This document shows, piece by piece, positions 1 through 13,016 of a DNA stretch of 29,811 nt. How positions within the stretch are numbered: the stretch's first letter is position 1; each line of letters begins with the position of its first letter. The position numbers were made by a program, and so were the translations under genes. Below the pieces are notes generated by a model. It had not been told where the DNA came from. It did no database searches and saw only the letters and a list, made by a program, of their open reading frames with translations. Origin of the DNA: Chromera velia (Eukaryota; Sar; Chromeraceae); contig JAHBMJ010001513.1 of NCBI GenBank assembly GCA_018398765.1, forward strand, positions 1 to 29,811, read 5' to 3'.

Positions 1-692
1 GATAGATAGACAGATAGATAGACAGACAGACAGACACACAGACATACAGACAGATAGACAGATAGACAGATAGACGGATAGACAGATAGACGGATAGACA
101 GATAGACAGATAGACAGATAGACAGACACACAGACAGACAGACACACAGACATACAGACAGATACACAGATAGACAGATAGACAGATAGACAGACACACA
201 GACACACAGACATACAGACAGATACACAGATAGACAGATAGACGGATAGACAGATAGACGGATAGACAGATAGACGGATAGACAGATAGACAGATAGACA
301 GACAGACACACAGACATACAGACAGATACACAGGTAGACAGATAGACGGATAGACAGATAGACGGATAGACAGATAGACAGATAGACAGATAGACAGATA
401 GACAGATAGACAGATAGACAGATAGACAGACAGACAGACAGACAGACACACAGACATACAGACAGATAGACAGATAGACAGATAGACAGATAGACAGACA
501 GACAGACACACAGACATACAGACAGATAGACAGATAGACAGATAGACAGATAGACAGACAGACAGACACACAGACATACAGACAGATAGACAGATAGACA
601 GATAGACGGATAGACAGATAGACGGATAGACAGATAGACGGATAGACAGATAGACAGATAGACGGATAGACAGATAGACAGATAGACAGACA
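1..692. repeat. GATA/GACA compound microsatellite in the last visible intron
   Basis: Almost pure mixture of GATAGACA, GACAGACA and GGATAGACA with regularly recurring GACACACAGACATACAGACA blocks, giving a higher-order structure of about 70-80 bp. No coding sequence. It resembles Bkm-type GATA/GACA satellites in composition only. 693-812 is unremarkable intron ending in (CTGA)n. Confidence 0.95.
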
Positions 693-812
693 GAATGGAA
701 CGGGATGACCAGTTGATCGAGCAAAAGAGCATAAGAGCATACTGCCACACATCACTGCTTTGGATCGAATATTCAGATAGAGACTGTCTGACTGACTGAC
801 TGACTGACTGAC

Positions 813-1012
813 CAGACGAGAATGCCCTGGAGGAAACCCCAGAGAGCAGGGAACCCGACGGAGAAGGAGCAGATGAAGAGATTGCAGAGAAGGTACTCTC
901 TGAGGACGAATTGTTTGTGCCTCAAAGGGAAGAATTCGGAGGAGAACCCAATCGACAGGAAGAGAACCATCAACAGACAGAAAAGGAAGATGGACAGACA
1001 AAGAAGACAGCG
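813..1012 (-). CDS. Exon 33: two transmembrane helices; gene runs off the left edge
   Basis: 200 bp, phase 0 in, phase 2 out: [19 protein letters not shown], a loop [14 protein letters not shown], then [14 protein letters not shown] and F-L-Q-G-I-L-V. Acceptor GCACAG, donor GTCAGT leading into (GTCA)n. The phase-2 end means at least one more exon lies left of the window. Confidence 0.65.
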
Positions 1013-4000
1013 CTGTGCAAACACCTCATGAGCACGGCACCGCACGTACACCCGCGCACTCAGCCAGCTAGGTACTTGAGCTTTGTCTGCACTCGGAGAG
1101 AGAGCAGGACCAAACCGGAAGTACTCAACGCCCCTGAGCCCTTCTGGCGGCTGTGCAAGGACAGACACGCGCCTCTCTCTTCCCTTCTCTCCCTCTTCCT
1201 TCTCATTCAGATTCTCCCTCTCGCCTTTCGTTCCTTCTTTTCCATCCCTCCGTCTCTTCCACAGCAGCTGTGCAGTCTCCACGCGGCTGCACGTCTTCTC
1301 GGGACTCCAAATGGACGACAGCGCCGGACTCATGAACAGCGCAAAGAGCAGCTCCACGGCCACAAAGACAATCAGAGACTTCACAGAGGACGCGAACGCG
1401 AAGGCCCCCAAGTCTCCGTAGCCCTCAAGGCCGAAGCTGGAAGGCGCAGTGTTCACCTGCAAGTAACGCGAATGTTCATATTCCCATGCAGCAATCATGT
1501 TAATTGACGCTGACGTACTTATGGTAGTGAAGAGAGGCTGAAGGGAAGCTTTGAGACTGAAATCAGACAGCTAGCGCCGCACTGACCGACCTCTGCAGGT
1601 CTTCTGTTGGTGTGTCGTTCGTCCGTCTCCCCCACGAGCACAGTGCCCAAGTTGAGGAAGAGCACCAGGCAGAGGCAGAGCAGCACCTTGGAGGCAAAGG
1701 TGAGCGCCTCGGTCAGGAGCGTCTGGTCAGACATCTCCGCAATCGCCTTCTGCTTGAAAATGCGGATGACGAGAAGAGAGCGTTGCACGCTACTCCTGCA
1801 GACAGACAGACAGACAGACAGGGAGAGAGAACAACGATTGATACAGAGAAGGAAAGTCACCGCATGATTGACATGGACAAAGATTCGTCAGAGAAGTGGA
1901 GGAGGAGCTTGGAGTGCTGAGGGAACTTTTGCGGCGAAATGAAAAAAAAAGAGAGGCTTTGCAATGGGTGATGAATACATCATTGATTGAGAGTTCTTCA
2001 TGGGAACATCAAGAAAACGCGAAAAAAGATAAGTCTCAAGAGGACAGATGGAGGGACGCACCAGCAAATACTTGTCCACGGCCACAGACAAAAGCGGGCT
2101 CTGCAGACAGAGAAACACAAGAACAGAAAGGCACACAGGTGGACCATAAGGGAAACTCCCCAATCGCCCCGCAAATTCTTATATTTGAGAGAAAGAAGCA
2201 GAATGTTGAAAAAACCTCTTCATTGCGTTCATACTTGTTTGATTCTCTGAATGAAAAATCTTGTCCTGATTCCAACGGAGGGAACGTGAAAAGGTCGAAT
2301 CACAAGATACGTGTTTCGCAAAAACGAACGAACGTGACTGTACGAGCTTCGCAAACCAACCTCAGGGGCAGCGTCCCATCTCGGTTTGCGTCTGAGGGCT
2401 TCACGATCGCCATGGGTGCTCTCCACCTCTTCACCCTGACCTCCAGACCTGCCACTGCAAGATCTTGGAGGACCTCCATCACCTTTTCTCCCACCTGGTG
2501 GTCTCTGTCTCTTTCCTTCCCTCCTCCCGTCTCTTTTCCCTTCTCCTTTCCTGCCGACTTCTCACTTCTCCCTTCCCGCCTGCGTCTCCTGCCGCCCTCT
2601 CTCGATCCACGCAATGCCCCTTCTTCTTCTCCCGCTCTCACACCAGACACGGAACTTTCCACCGATCTGCAGCGCAACAAAAATCAAGAATGAGTATCGT
2701 GTTTTCAAGAAACGGAAGCGCTCACTTAAATAGATGAAAAATCGGTATCGAAAGATGGGAACAGAGAAAGACAGGAGAGAGGGTGCACTATTCACGGAAA
2801 CAAGCTGTGGATACACAAAAAGACATCAGTCGACCTGCTCTCCATTCACCGCATCGCCACCACAAAAATCGAGGATGAAAAAAAGGGCGACAGAGAGTTT
2901 CCAACGACAAAACAAAAGAAAGAACCGACCCATCGGACAAATCCTCTTCAGACGAAGAAGAGAATCGTCGGGTCTCCCTCCCATGGGCCTTCCCTCCTCT
3001 TCCCCCCTCTTCTGACTCTCTTGCCGTCTCTTCTGTCTGACTAAACCTCCTCCTCAACCCCCCCCCTTCCTGCAGAGAAGAAGAATTCGAGTCCTCAGAC
3101 GGTCTCCGCTTCTCCCCCTCCGGGATTGTCAAAACAAATTCCCCTGCCCGTCCCCTCCCGTTCCCCCTTCCCCCGTGAGAAGATGAGGACGAATGCGAAT
3201 CTGAACTTTCCCCCCCCGACCCCCCTCCCCCCTGTGCCAGCATTGCCAATTCTTCTGACCACATCTTCAGTGCCATCAACTTCTGCTGCAGCTCTGCGCT
3301 CTGTGCCTCATCCATAGCCCCCCCCCTTCCCTCCATCAAGGCTGTCATCTCCGCAAGCAGTTCATCTGCCTCCTCCAATACCTGCCTGGCCGCTGTGCTG
3401 TCACCCTCTGACGAGTCCCTAGACTCTGACTGTATCACGGAGGAGGAAGACGAAGAGAGAGAGGAGTCGGAGTCTTCATCGCTAGAGTTTGCTCTCTTCT
3501 TTTTCATGGAACGAATCTTGGAGACTGCAGTAGTCCGTCCGTTGCGTTTGGCTCTGTCTGCCTGGAGTGCTCTGAGAAGTCTCGTTTTGATTTCGTCAAA
3601 ATCGAACGGCAGGCCAAACTCGTACTGTCTACCGCTCAACTCGGCCTTCATAGAGTTCCACAACTGCTCCTGCCTCTCCCTCTGCTCCTCCCCCGATCCA
3701 AGCAGATAACCTTTGGAGGCCTCCCGGTGGAGGCGCCAACGGGACCGAAGGGCTGAGCGCAACACCGGAGCGTCTGTGCATCCGAGCGTCAGCTCTCTTC
3801 GAGACACCCGACGGAAGCAGCGGCACAGAGGCTGAAGAGGAGTGAATTTGGCACACTGGCCGCGCTTTTTGGGTTTGGTCTCTGATCCCTCACTCACGCC
3901 AGTCTCTCCCCTCATTGCTGTATGGAAGGCAATTATTCTTCGGGGATTCAGATATCTGCATTCATTTGTCAAGTCAATGCACAGATTCAGTACGTTGGTA

Positions 4001-7000
4001 CGCAATAAAGATATAAATGCGCAGAAAGAAACGGATGCATGATTGATAAAGCCCTCGCGAGGAAGGATAAGAATTCTTTCCACAAATCGAATTTGCAGAT
4101 CTCCGCAGGCAGCAAGGCTTACGCAAAGCAAGAACCACAGGGATTCACGCAAGCATACACGCACTCACTCACTCACTCACTCACTCACACACACACACGC
4201 TCACAGACACATACACACACACGCACGCGCTCGTGTCCAAGAGCACGCAGGGGGTTTTATGGGTATGTGGACACACAAGCAGACGAAAAAAAAGTCCCAC
4301 CCTCCCTCCGGCCCACACGCGCACCAATCTACTCTTCCAATTTCAAACAAACCGACAGTTACTCACTTTCGGATTCTGGTGGCGTGTTCACTGGAGGCAA
4401 AGAGCGCCCTTGCAAGTTTGGTTTCTTCTTCGACCTCCTTTCCCAGCACGCCGACTCCTTGCCCCCCTTCAGATGGGATCTCCTCCGCCCTTTCTCCTTT
4501 GCCCTTCCTGTAGATTTTCTGTCTCCTGTTCCCCCCCTTCTCATCTCCTCTTTCGTCCTTCTGATCCCTCAGGGCCTTCAGCCGCGTCGCCCCTCCCCTT
4601 TCCCTCCTCCGTCTTCGGCAGTCACAGAGGGAGAAGGGCGGAGGGACGTCCGGCAGGGAGGGGAGGAGTCGTCGCTCTGCCCTCTGGGCACTGCACAGAG
4701 AGATCAACAGTGAAGGAGCGGGATGTCTCCCAGCATTTCTTTGTATAAGTGTGTGTGTGTGTGTGTATGCGTGTTAAGAAGTGTGTGTGAGTGGGTGAGT
4801 GAGTGAGTGGGACAGAGAGAGTTAGACACACTCAAGCATGCGTCCGAAGACATGAACATTCAAAGGTGGCCAGAACTGCGTTCTACCAATCAGCCGACTC
4901 TCGTCTTTGCGAATAAGCCTCATGGAGAAAAAGAACGGGAGGAAGAACAGTTTCTCCCTCCGTCAGGCGGCTCACGTTATTACAAGGACGAGAAGAGTTG
5001 CGAAGATGAACATGGAAGCCACCGATACCTGCAGGAAGAGAGGAAGGATGAAACGTTCGGGAGAGGGGCAGTGGGAGCATCATTCCTGATCAGAGGAAAA
5101 TGAAAGGAGACGCCAACAGCTGAAAAAGCGCTTGCCTGGCTGGCTGCCTGACTGACTGACTGACTGGCTGACTGACTGGCTGACTGACTGACTGACTGAC
5201 TGACTGATTGACTAACTGACTGACTAACTGACTGACTGATTGACTAACTGACTGACTAACTGACTGACTAACTGACTGACTGACCAACTGACTGACTAAC
5301 TGACTGACTGACTGACTGACTGACTGACTGACTAACTGACTAACTGACTGACTAACTGACTGACTGACTAACTGACTGACTAACTGACTAACTGACTGAC
5401 TAACTGACTGATTGACTAACTGACTGACTAACTGACTGACTGACTGACTGACTGACAGTTTGGAAGAGAAAGAGGAATCCTCTATCCTTCAGTTCCTCTT
5501 TGACGGCGCCTCTGGCCTGTCCCATTACAGGAGCGCTTTCAGGGGGCTCAATGTACTGCACGGATTCAGGCATCAAGCGGGAGTGAGTGCGATCGAACTA
5601 AGGAAAGAAAGCACAGAATGAATCCATCAGACGGACCGACAGATCGAGCGCCAAGTCCGTGAGACAAGCAGGAGCTAGGAGGAAGGAATCAGGGCGCACC
5701 GCGTGGGTGGAGGCACAGGAATAGTGGACAAAAAATGAATGCTTCATGTACATCCATCTGACTGTCTATGCAACCATTGGGGGGTGCGAGAGAGACCCCC
5801 CACCTCCCCCCACCCCACCACCAGACCGACGTACCCTCTGAGAGACGATAAAGACAGCTTCCATCGCTCTGATCTCGCACTCGCAGGTAATCTCGTCCTC
5901 CACGATCTCCCCTCCAGAGGTCCCCAGAGTCACACACCCTGCATGCAGTTGAAAGAAAATTCATCGAAAGCATCCAGGCATCATTACATTCACAGGTATA
6001 CATTCATAAGCTCAAGGTCGAACACATCTCAGACATCATACATCTTGAAGCAGAGTCCAGCTTCCACATCCATGCACAGCCAGGTAGGTGAATATGAGAC
6101 TGCCACCCAGCCAAAAGATTGCAGGTGTGAGTGAGAGCGAGAGGAGCGAGGACCAACAGTGATAGACAAGCCGAAGAGAGAGAAGAGAGGCTCAAAGGTC
6201 GAGAAAGCAGCTCTCTGAGAGAGTCTTCATATAAAGTAGCTGCTGCACACAACAGAAAGAACTGAACGACTACACAGACAGATCGACAAATCGAGAGACC
6301 GACCTGCCAGGGTCCACTCCTCATTCTGGACGTCCACCTGGGCACACTCTTTTCAACGTATATACATATATACATACATATACATACTTATACATATATA
6401 TACAGACCTGCCAGGGTCCACTCCTCATTCTGGACGTCCAGCTGGGCACAGTTCACCTCCCAGGTCCCCCCCTGACGCCCCAGCCCATAGGCCTCCCAGT
6501 CACTCTCTATCAGCTCCCGGTGCTCCAGAATGTTGTTCACCTCGGGAGATGAGATGACCACAGTCGCCACGTTGCTTCCTCCCGTCGTTGTCGACTCACT
6601 CATTTTCCGACGCACTTCTTCTGTCTCTCTCCCATTCTCCTTGTGACCCGACTCTGTTATACCTGCTTCTCCTTCCTCTCCTCTGACCCCCTCTTCTGCG
6701 TCCTCCAACCGCCTCCCAGACCTCCCCCCCGCCGCTCTGCTGGAGGAAGATGAGGAGGAGATCACTGCCACGCGCGCTGCCCCTATCACCTCCCCGCCCT
6801 GTCTGGCTGCGAGACGGATGAAGGGAGTGAGGCCAGCAAGAACGAATCCATTCTCTCTCGTGCGTTCTCCCGCGAAGGGAGAGGGAGAGACGACACTCTC
6901 CATCAGGGTGAGTGACTTGGGAGCGTTCGAAGAAGATCTTGCAGTCGAAGGCAGAGATTGTCGCTGGGCCTTCCAGGATTCGTGGCCCTCATAAGCGCCT

Positions 7001-10000
7001 GTGGTCGCAGTGGAGGCAATCGCGTCGGTGTCGCCCAATTTGAGGGACACCGAGGTCCTCTCTGACTGTGCCTCCATCGTCGTGTCCTCAGGGGGGCTGC
7101 TCTGGATGGCAATGCTCAGAGTGGGGGTCTTGATAATCGTCGGCTTTCCTATTGGTACAGCGTCTGCGAGGTTGTCTGCGATGTTGTCCACTGCTGTGAG
7201 GAGTTTGATGGCCGTCTCTGTTGCCTTGTCCTTCTCCTCTTTGGTTGGCTCGGTGACGGGAGGGGCGCTGACAACGACCACAGCCCCGTCGAGTGTGGAG
7301 GTACTGTCAGAGGAAGAAGAAGAAGAGGCAGAGGAGGAAGAGGAAGAGGATCCGGTCGCACTGCTGAGCTCGGAATCCATAGTCTCGAGCAGAGTCGAGA
7401 TCGTCTCCACAGTCGAAGTGGCAGAGTCCACCGCTATCTGCTCCTTCGCCTCTGCAGGGGCGATATCCAGACAGGTGGACAGTTTACCGTCCAAAACTTC
7501 CAAAGCCGCAGCTCCCAAATCAGCCACCCCTGCTCGGCCTGCGTTCTCTGTCTGCCACTCTTGGATCTTCACAATCTCTCCGTCGTAGTTCGCAGTCACA
7601 TCTGCTGCAGGAGTGGTCCCGTTAGAAGCGCAGATCTCGGCCACTACGGGCCCAGCTGTCAGCTCGCAGACAGTCACGCCGTCCCCCTGATACCCCTCGT
7701 TGCAGCTGCACGTGAAGCTGGCTGCCGTGTTCATGCACGTCGCCCCGTCACTGAAGCAGTTATGCACCCCGACAGAGCACTCGTCCATCCCCGTGCAGGT
7801 AGGCAGCGTCCCCTGCCACGAAGAGGACCCGACGCCAGCTGCAGTGCAGGTCAGCAGCACAGTTCCCGTACCGTTCCCCCCATCCATAGTGTACCCGCTC
7901 AGACACGCATAGGTGAAGTTGGCCTGGCTGCCCGTTACACCGCTCTGCCCCCCCCCGTCTGTCCGACTGAGGCCTACACCGAGGGTGTTCGGGACGGAGT
8001 CGGAGGCCTCGTTGCACGCAGACGCTGTGCAGTTGGTCCCGGTCCCAGAGTACCCGTTGTTGCACCCGCAGGAGAAGCTGCCGGTAGTGTCTGTGCACAT
8101 CACGTTGGCGTCACAGTCGTGGACGCTCGTCGTGCACTCGTCCATGTTGGTGCAGACAGTACCGGTGCCGCTGAATCCGGCGTTGCAACTGCATGCGAAG
8201 CTGCCAGTGGTGTCGGTGCAGTTCGCATTTGTGTCACAATCGTGGACACCTGTAGAGCACTCGTCTATGTTGGTACAGGCGGTTATTCCGTCCCCGTCAA
8301 ATCCTGCGTTGCAACTGCATGCGAAGCTGCCGGTAGTGTCTGAGCAAGTCGCGTTGGCGTCACAGTCGTGAGCATTGGACGAGCACTCATCTTCGTTGGC
8401 ACAGCTGACGCCAGTGCCACTCCAGCCATCGTTACAGACACAAGAAAAGCTCCCGTGTGTGTTGTTGCAGGTGGCGTTGGCGTGGCAGTCGTGCGTGTTC
8501 ATAGTGCATTGGTCGGGATCTGCGTGCATGGAGGGACAAGGGCGTGAATAAGTGAGTGAGTGAGTGAGTGAGTGAGTGAATGGATGATTGGGTGACTGAA
8601 TTTTCCTCCAATTCACGCTTGAGGGGCAAAAAGAAGAAACACAAGGGAGGGGATGTAATTTACTCAGTTCAGCGGCGAGGGAGGGACAGAGACGTACGGA
8701 CCCACCTATGTCACTGCCGTGAAGCATCAGGTCCCCAATGAGCATACGTTGGTTTGCGGCCTGACTGAGTCTTTTGCCTGTGAACTGGAAACACTTGAAC
8801 GCCCCCTTGGTCGCATCTGCAGAAAACGTTTTGATTTCCTCAGCAGTCCAAGTCACTTCGTTCTCGAACGACCCGACTTCCGTCCACGTGCCGGACTCAG
8901 TGCATTCGTTCGAGCCGCTGACAGACATCTTACTGGGACTTTGGTTATTGTTCACGAGGCTCGCAATTCCTGCCTGAACTGAATACCGCTCAAGAACCAT
9001 AGTGCAGGGAAGCTCGAGAATGACTTGTACGTCTGCGTCGCTGGCTTCGCTCAGCCCTCCGAGGCTTGGGTCGGTTGCGTAGTTGTTTCCTGAGCTGCTG
9101 GCAGCCCCGTCAAAGGCCGCAGCGATGGGCATTCCACTGAACCAATTCGTGTAGTCATCGCTCGGAATCTGCCGGGACACGCCCCCCCTGTGTAGTCCCT
9201 GTAGTACGAGCTGATGCCGCTGTAAGTCACAGAAGAGTCCGCAACCCAAGTGCTAGCGATGCCTATGTCCGAGGGAGGGAGGGTGGTGGACTCTGGATGA
9301 ACAGACAGACAGACAGACAGACAGACAGAGCACACACACAGAAGGGCAGGAACAGAGAGAAAATGATTGAGGGACGTCACCATGCAAGTGCTTGCGCTCT
9401 CTGAATTCTGCAGACCCGAAGAAGGAAGAGCAATGAAGGGATCCATAACTACCGTTGCTGTGACCAGAGATTGAAAAGAAGAAAAAGATACAGAAAGGAG
9501 CCGAGCATCAGTCATTCAGCAGTGTGTGCATAGAAAGAAGCACTGAGGAGACAGAAGCCATGCATCGGATGCGGCGGCGCACTGGTGGAAAGTTAGAGGA
9601 AGGCAGAAGAAGGGGGAAAGACTGGTGACGAGACTCAGTGAGAAGAACGAAACAAAAGGAGACGAGATGCGCACACGGATCTCCACGAGATGTCAAGAAC
9701 CGAACAACTTGAATCGACAGACCACAGAAAGACTTTCGTCTCTGCGGAGAGCTAGAACAAATGGGCAAGCGGTCGGCAGAGGAAGGCCGAACGCACGCAT
9801 GCATGGGGACTCACTCCCAGGAGGAAGAAAGAAGGATTACGCACGCACGCACGAAGCCAGACCGACAGCTAGACACGTTGAGACAGAGGAGCGATTCTCA
9901 ACTCTATGGATTCAGACACCATTCTGGAGTCTTCAGTCAGACATGTGCCGTCAGAAGAAAAACAGACGGGAAAAGACAGCGCCTTTTACAGATCACAGAG

Positions 10001-12958
10001 CTGAGTTTGCGTGCCTGAGTATGCATCGGAGCAAGGATATGACGGACTCACTCACTCATTCACTCACTCACCCATTCACTCACTCACTCACTCATTCACT
10101 CACTCACTCACTCATTCATTCACTCACTCACTCACTCACTCACTCAAGCAAGTGCCGGTGGTCCCAATGCCGCCTGCCGATCCTGCACACCAGTAGAGCG
10201 ACAGAACAGGGTAAGGGAGGGTGTCTGTCAAATGGAAACAGAAAGACCCAAATACACGTGTCCTTTTCAGACCAAATCCAAATACATATCCGTCTCCTTC
10301 TCTATCGATACAGACACACAGACACACAGACATGCACACCCACTCATTCATACACGCACGCAGTCGGACAGAAAGAAAGGACGACCAGAGAGCCGGGAGA
10401 TCGACCAACAGAAAGAAGAAGAAAACGAAAAAGATGGACGGACAGAGACAAAAGGAATTCAACTGCCTGCCTCAACTGGCCTTCCATAAAGGCCCGCCCC
10501 ACTCATGGTAGCAAGATTAGGAGCATTGGCAGGCCGTCCATTTCTCTTGATGAAGAACTTGAACCAGTTGTATGCTCCGAGTGTGCTGTCGGCAGTGAAG
10601 TTTCGGGTCTCAGCCTGGGTGAAGCCGGTCTCTCCTGAGAATGTGCCCAGCTCTGTCCAAGTGCTACCGCTGTCCGAAGATCCCGACAAGGTGACGGCAG
10701 AAGGCGTACCCAGCGTGGACGCTGTGTTCGCCTGAATCCAGAAAGTGCTCACTGCGAGGCTGCAGGGCGTTTCCAGGATCAGTTCTGCGTTGCAGTCTGC
10801 TGCCTCAGTGCATTGGAGAGTGTTGGCCCAACCAGTCTGGGTGTTACTTGCGGCTAGCGCGTTGTCGAAGGCCCCGCTGGGAGGCCACTCGTTGGATCCC
10901 AGACCCCCACTCGCCCCCGTCGCCTGGTACCACGACGTGTTGGTCCTCACGCGGTACCTCCCCGCGCACTCACCCCCGGAGGCGGAGTCTGTGTAGAACG
11001 TGTGGAAGCCCCCGTAAGTCACGGCGCCGTCTTTGGTCCAGGTCGGGGCCGCTCCTATGTCGGAGGGGGGCACGAGGACTGCGAAGAGAATTAATTGAAA
11101 GGCGCACAGAGACCAAAAGACACAGACAGACAGACAGACAGACAGACAGAAGCGAATGAAGCATTGAAGAAGTACACGGAGAATCGGTGAACGTCTGATC
11201 AGATTAGGGGAGGTACAGCGACAAGAGAGAGAGAGAGAGTTCATCACCGACTGACCGGCCGACGGGAATGAATGGGTGGATGGATGGATAAAGGGGTGAA
11301 TGACTGACGCAAAAGCTGGCTGACTGCCTGACTAGTTCACAGACAGTTTGTTCAACCACATTCCTGTCTGCTCGCTCTTCTCATTCCCCGCATGCCCATC
11401 TGTCTGTCTGGTCATTTGGCCGTATACCTCCTTAATTGCCTTTCGAACAACTGATCGACTGACTGTCTGACTGGCCACTGGAAGCATCCGTAAAGCCGGG
11501 GTTGCACGCGCACACGAATGACCCAATGTTGTTCGTGCACGTCGCATTTGCGTCGCAGTCGTGGCTGTTCAGGCTGCATTCGTCTTCGTCTGCGTGCGTG
11601 CATGGGGGACGAGGCAGGCAGGCAGGCAGGCCAGATGTCAACCGTGTGTGGACACAGATTGAGCTGCATTTGAACGTGCGTGGTCTTTCGATTTGGCATC
11701 GAAGCTCTTGAGTGATCTCTCCGGTACGCACTCAAAGAGAGAGAGACACACACACTTGGTGGTGACTGATGACAAGAAGAAAATAGGCAGACGACAGAAA
11801 TTAAGGGCATCGTAGCTCTTGAAGAAGAAAAATTCATAAGGAGGGCGCAATGTCCACAACACCCTGCAGGCTGGACGATCGATTCATTCATTCAGCTCAC
11901 CTGTGCAGTTGACGCCATTCCCTGTCCACCCATCGTTGCAAAGACATTCGAAGCTGCCGACCGTGTCGTTGCAGGTGGAGTTGGCGTGGCAGTCATGGAC
12001 AGAAGTGCTGCACTCGTCGATGTCTGCAGGCACCATCGGAAGGTGGGTGGGATGTGAGGACAATCAAGGTGAAAGAAGCTTCGATGGCCGATGACTGCAA
12101 AGAGAAACGGAGCAGTATTGGAGAGAACTAGGGCTGTATACATTCGATGAATATTGCAGAGAACTAGGGCTGTCCCCTGAACGCTGCTCGTGCACTCACC
12201 TGTGCAGCTTAGGGCGAGAAGAGAAAATGATCATTGAGGGGCATCAACAACGGCGCACTTACTTACCTGTTCAGCCGGACATCTCAGACAAGACAGACTC
12301 ACAGACAGACTATTATTATTTCAGTATCAATACATACATATACACATACACATATATTAAATGCAAAGGCCCACATTCTGAAACCCCATGTCTGGCAGAC
12401 TATTATTATTTCAGTATCAATACATACATATAGACATACACATATATTAAATGCAAAGGGCCACACTCTGAAACCCCATGTCTGGCAGACTAGTAGGAAT
12501 GGCTGACTGACCTGAGCAGTCTGTGCCGTTCCCAGTGAAGCCGCTGTTGCAGGCACAGGTGAAGCTGTCAGTCGTGTCGGTGCAGGTGGCGTTACCGCCG
12601 CAGTTGTGGGTGTTCAGAGTGCATTCATCCAAGTCTGCACAAGCCAATAGAAATACAAATATGCTAATTAAAATACAAGCCTCTATATGTCAATTTATTT
12701 TCATACAGACGGCGCAGTTGTGGGTATTCAGAGTGCATTCATCCAAGTCTGCATGCACGTACATCCGCGAAAGCAGAGCAGTGCACGGATGTAATGGTCT
12801 TGTGAAGAAAGAGGAAACAAGGAGAAAAGGAGGGAAGATGAAGAAAGAGAGGTAGAAACAGTGAGATGAGGGAAGCAGAGAAAAAGGGTCGGAGAAAAAC
12901 ACACACACAGACAGAGAGATAGGGGGAGAGAGAGAGAGAGAGAGGGAGGGAGGGAGAC

Positions 12959-13016
<58 letters not shown>

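Noticed and set aside
1-692. Telomere or centromere satellite
   Set aside because: GATA/GACA tetranucleotides do not form a telomere motif, and the same class occurs in small amounts in other introns.
911-1507. Plus-strand open frames opposite exons 32-33
   Set aside because: Antisense shadows of hydrophobic exons; composition is polar and repeat-like with no domain.
4043-4713. Plus-strand open frames with S-L-T-H repeats
   Set aside because: Driven by CACT/CA microsatellite and by the complement of exon 26.
7001-8371. Plus-strand open frames opposite exon 22
   Set aside because: Mirror images of the EGF repeats; the minus strand has full EGF cysteine patterns.
12904-13015. Coding Ser/Leu-rich stretch continuing exon 16
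   Set aside because: It is (GA)n read in frame beyond a good donor at 13133-13134.
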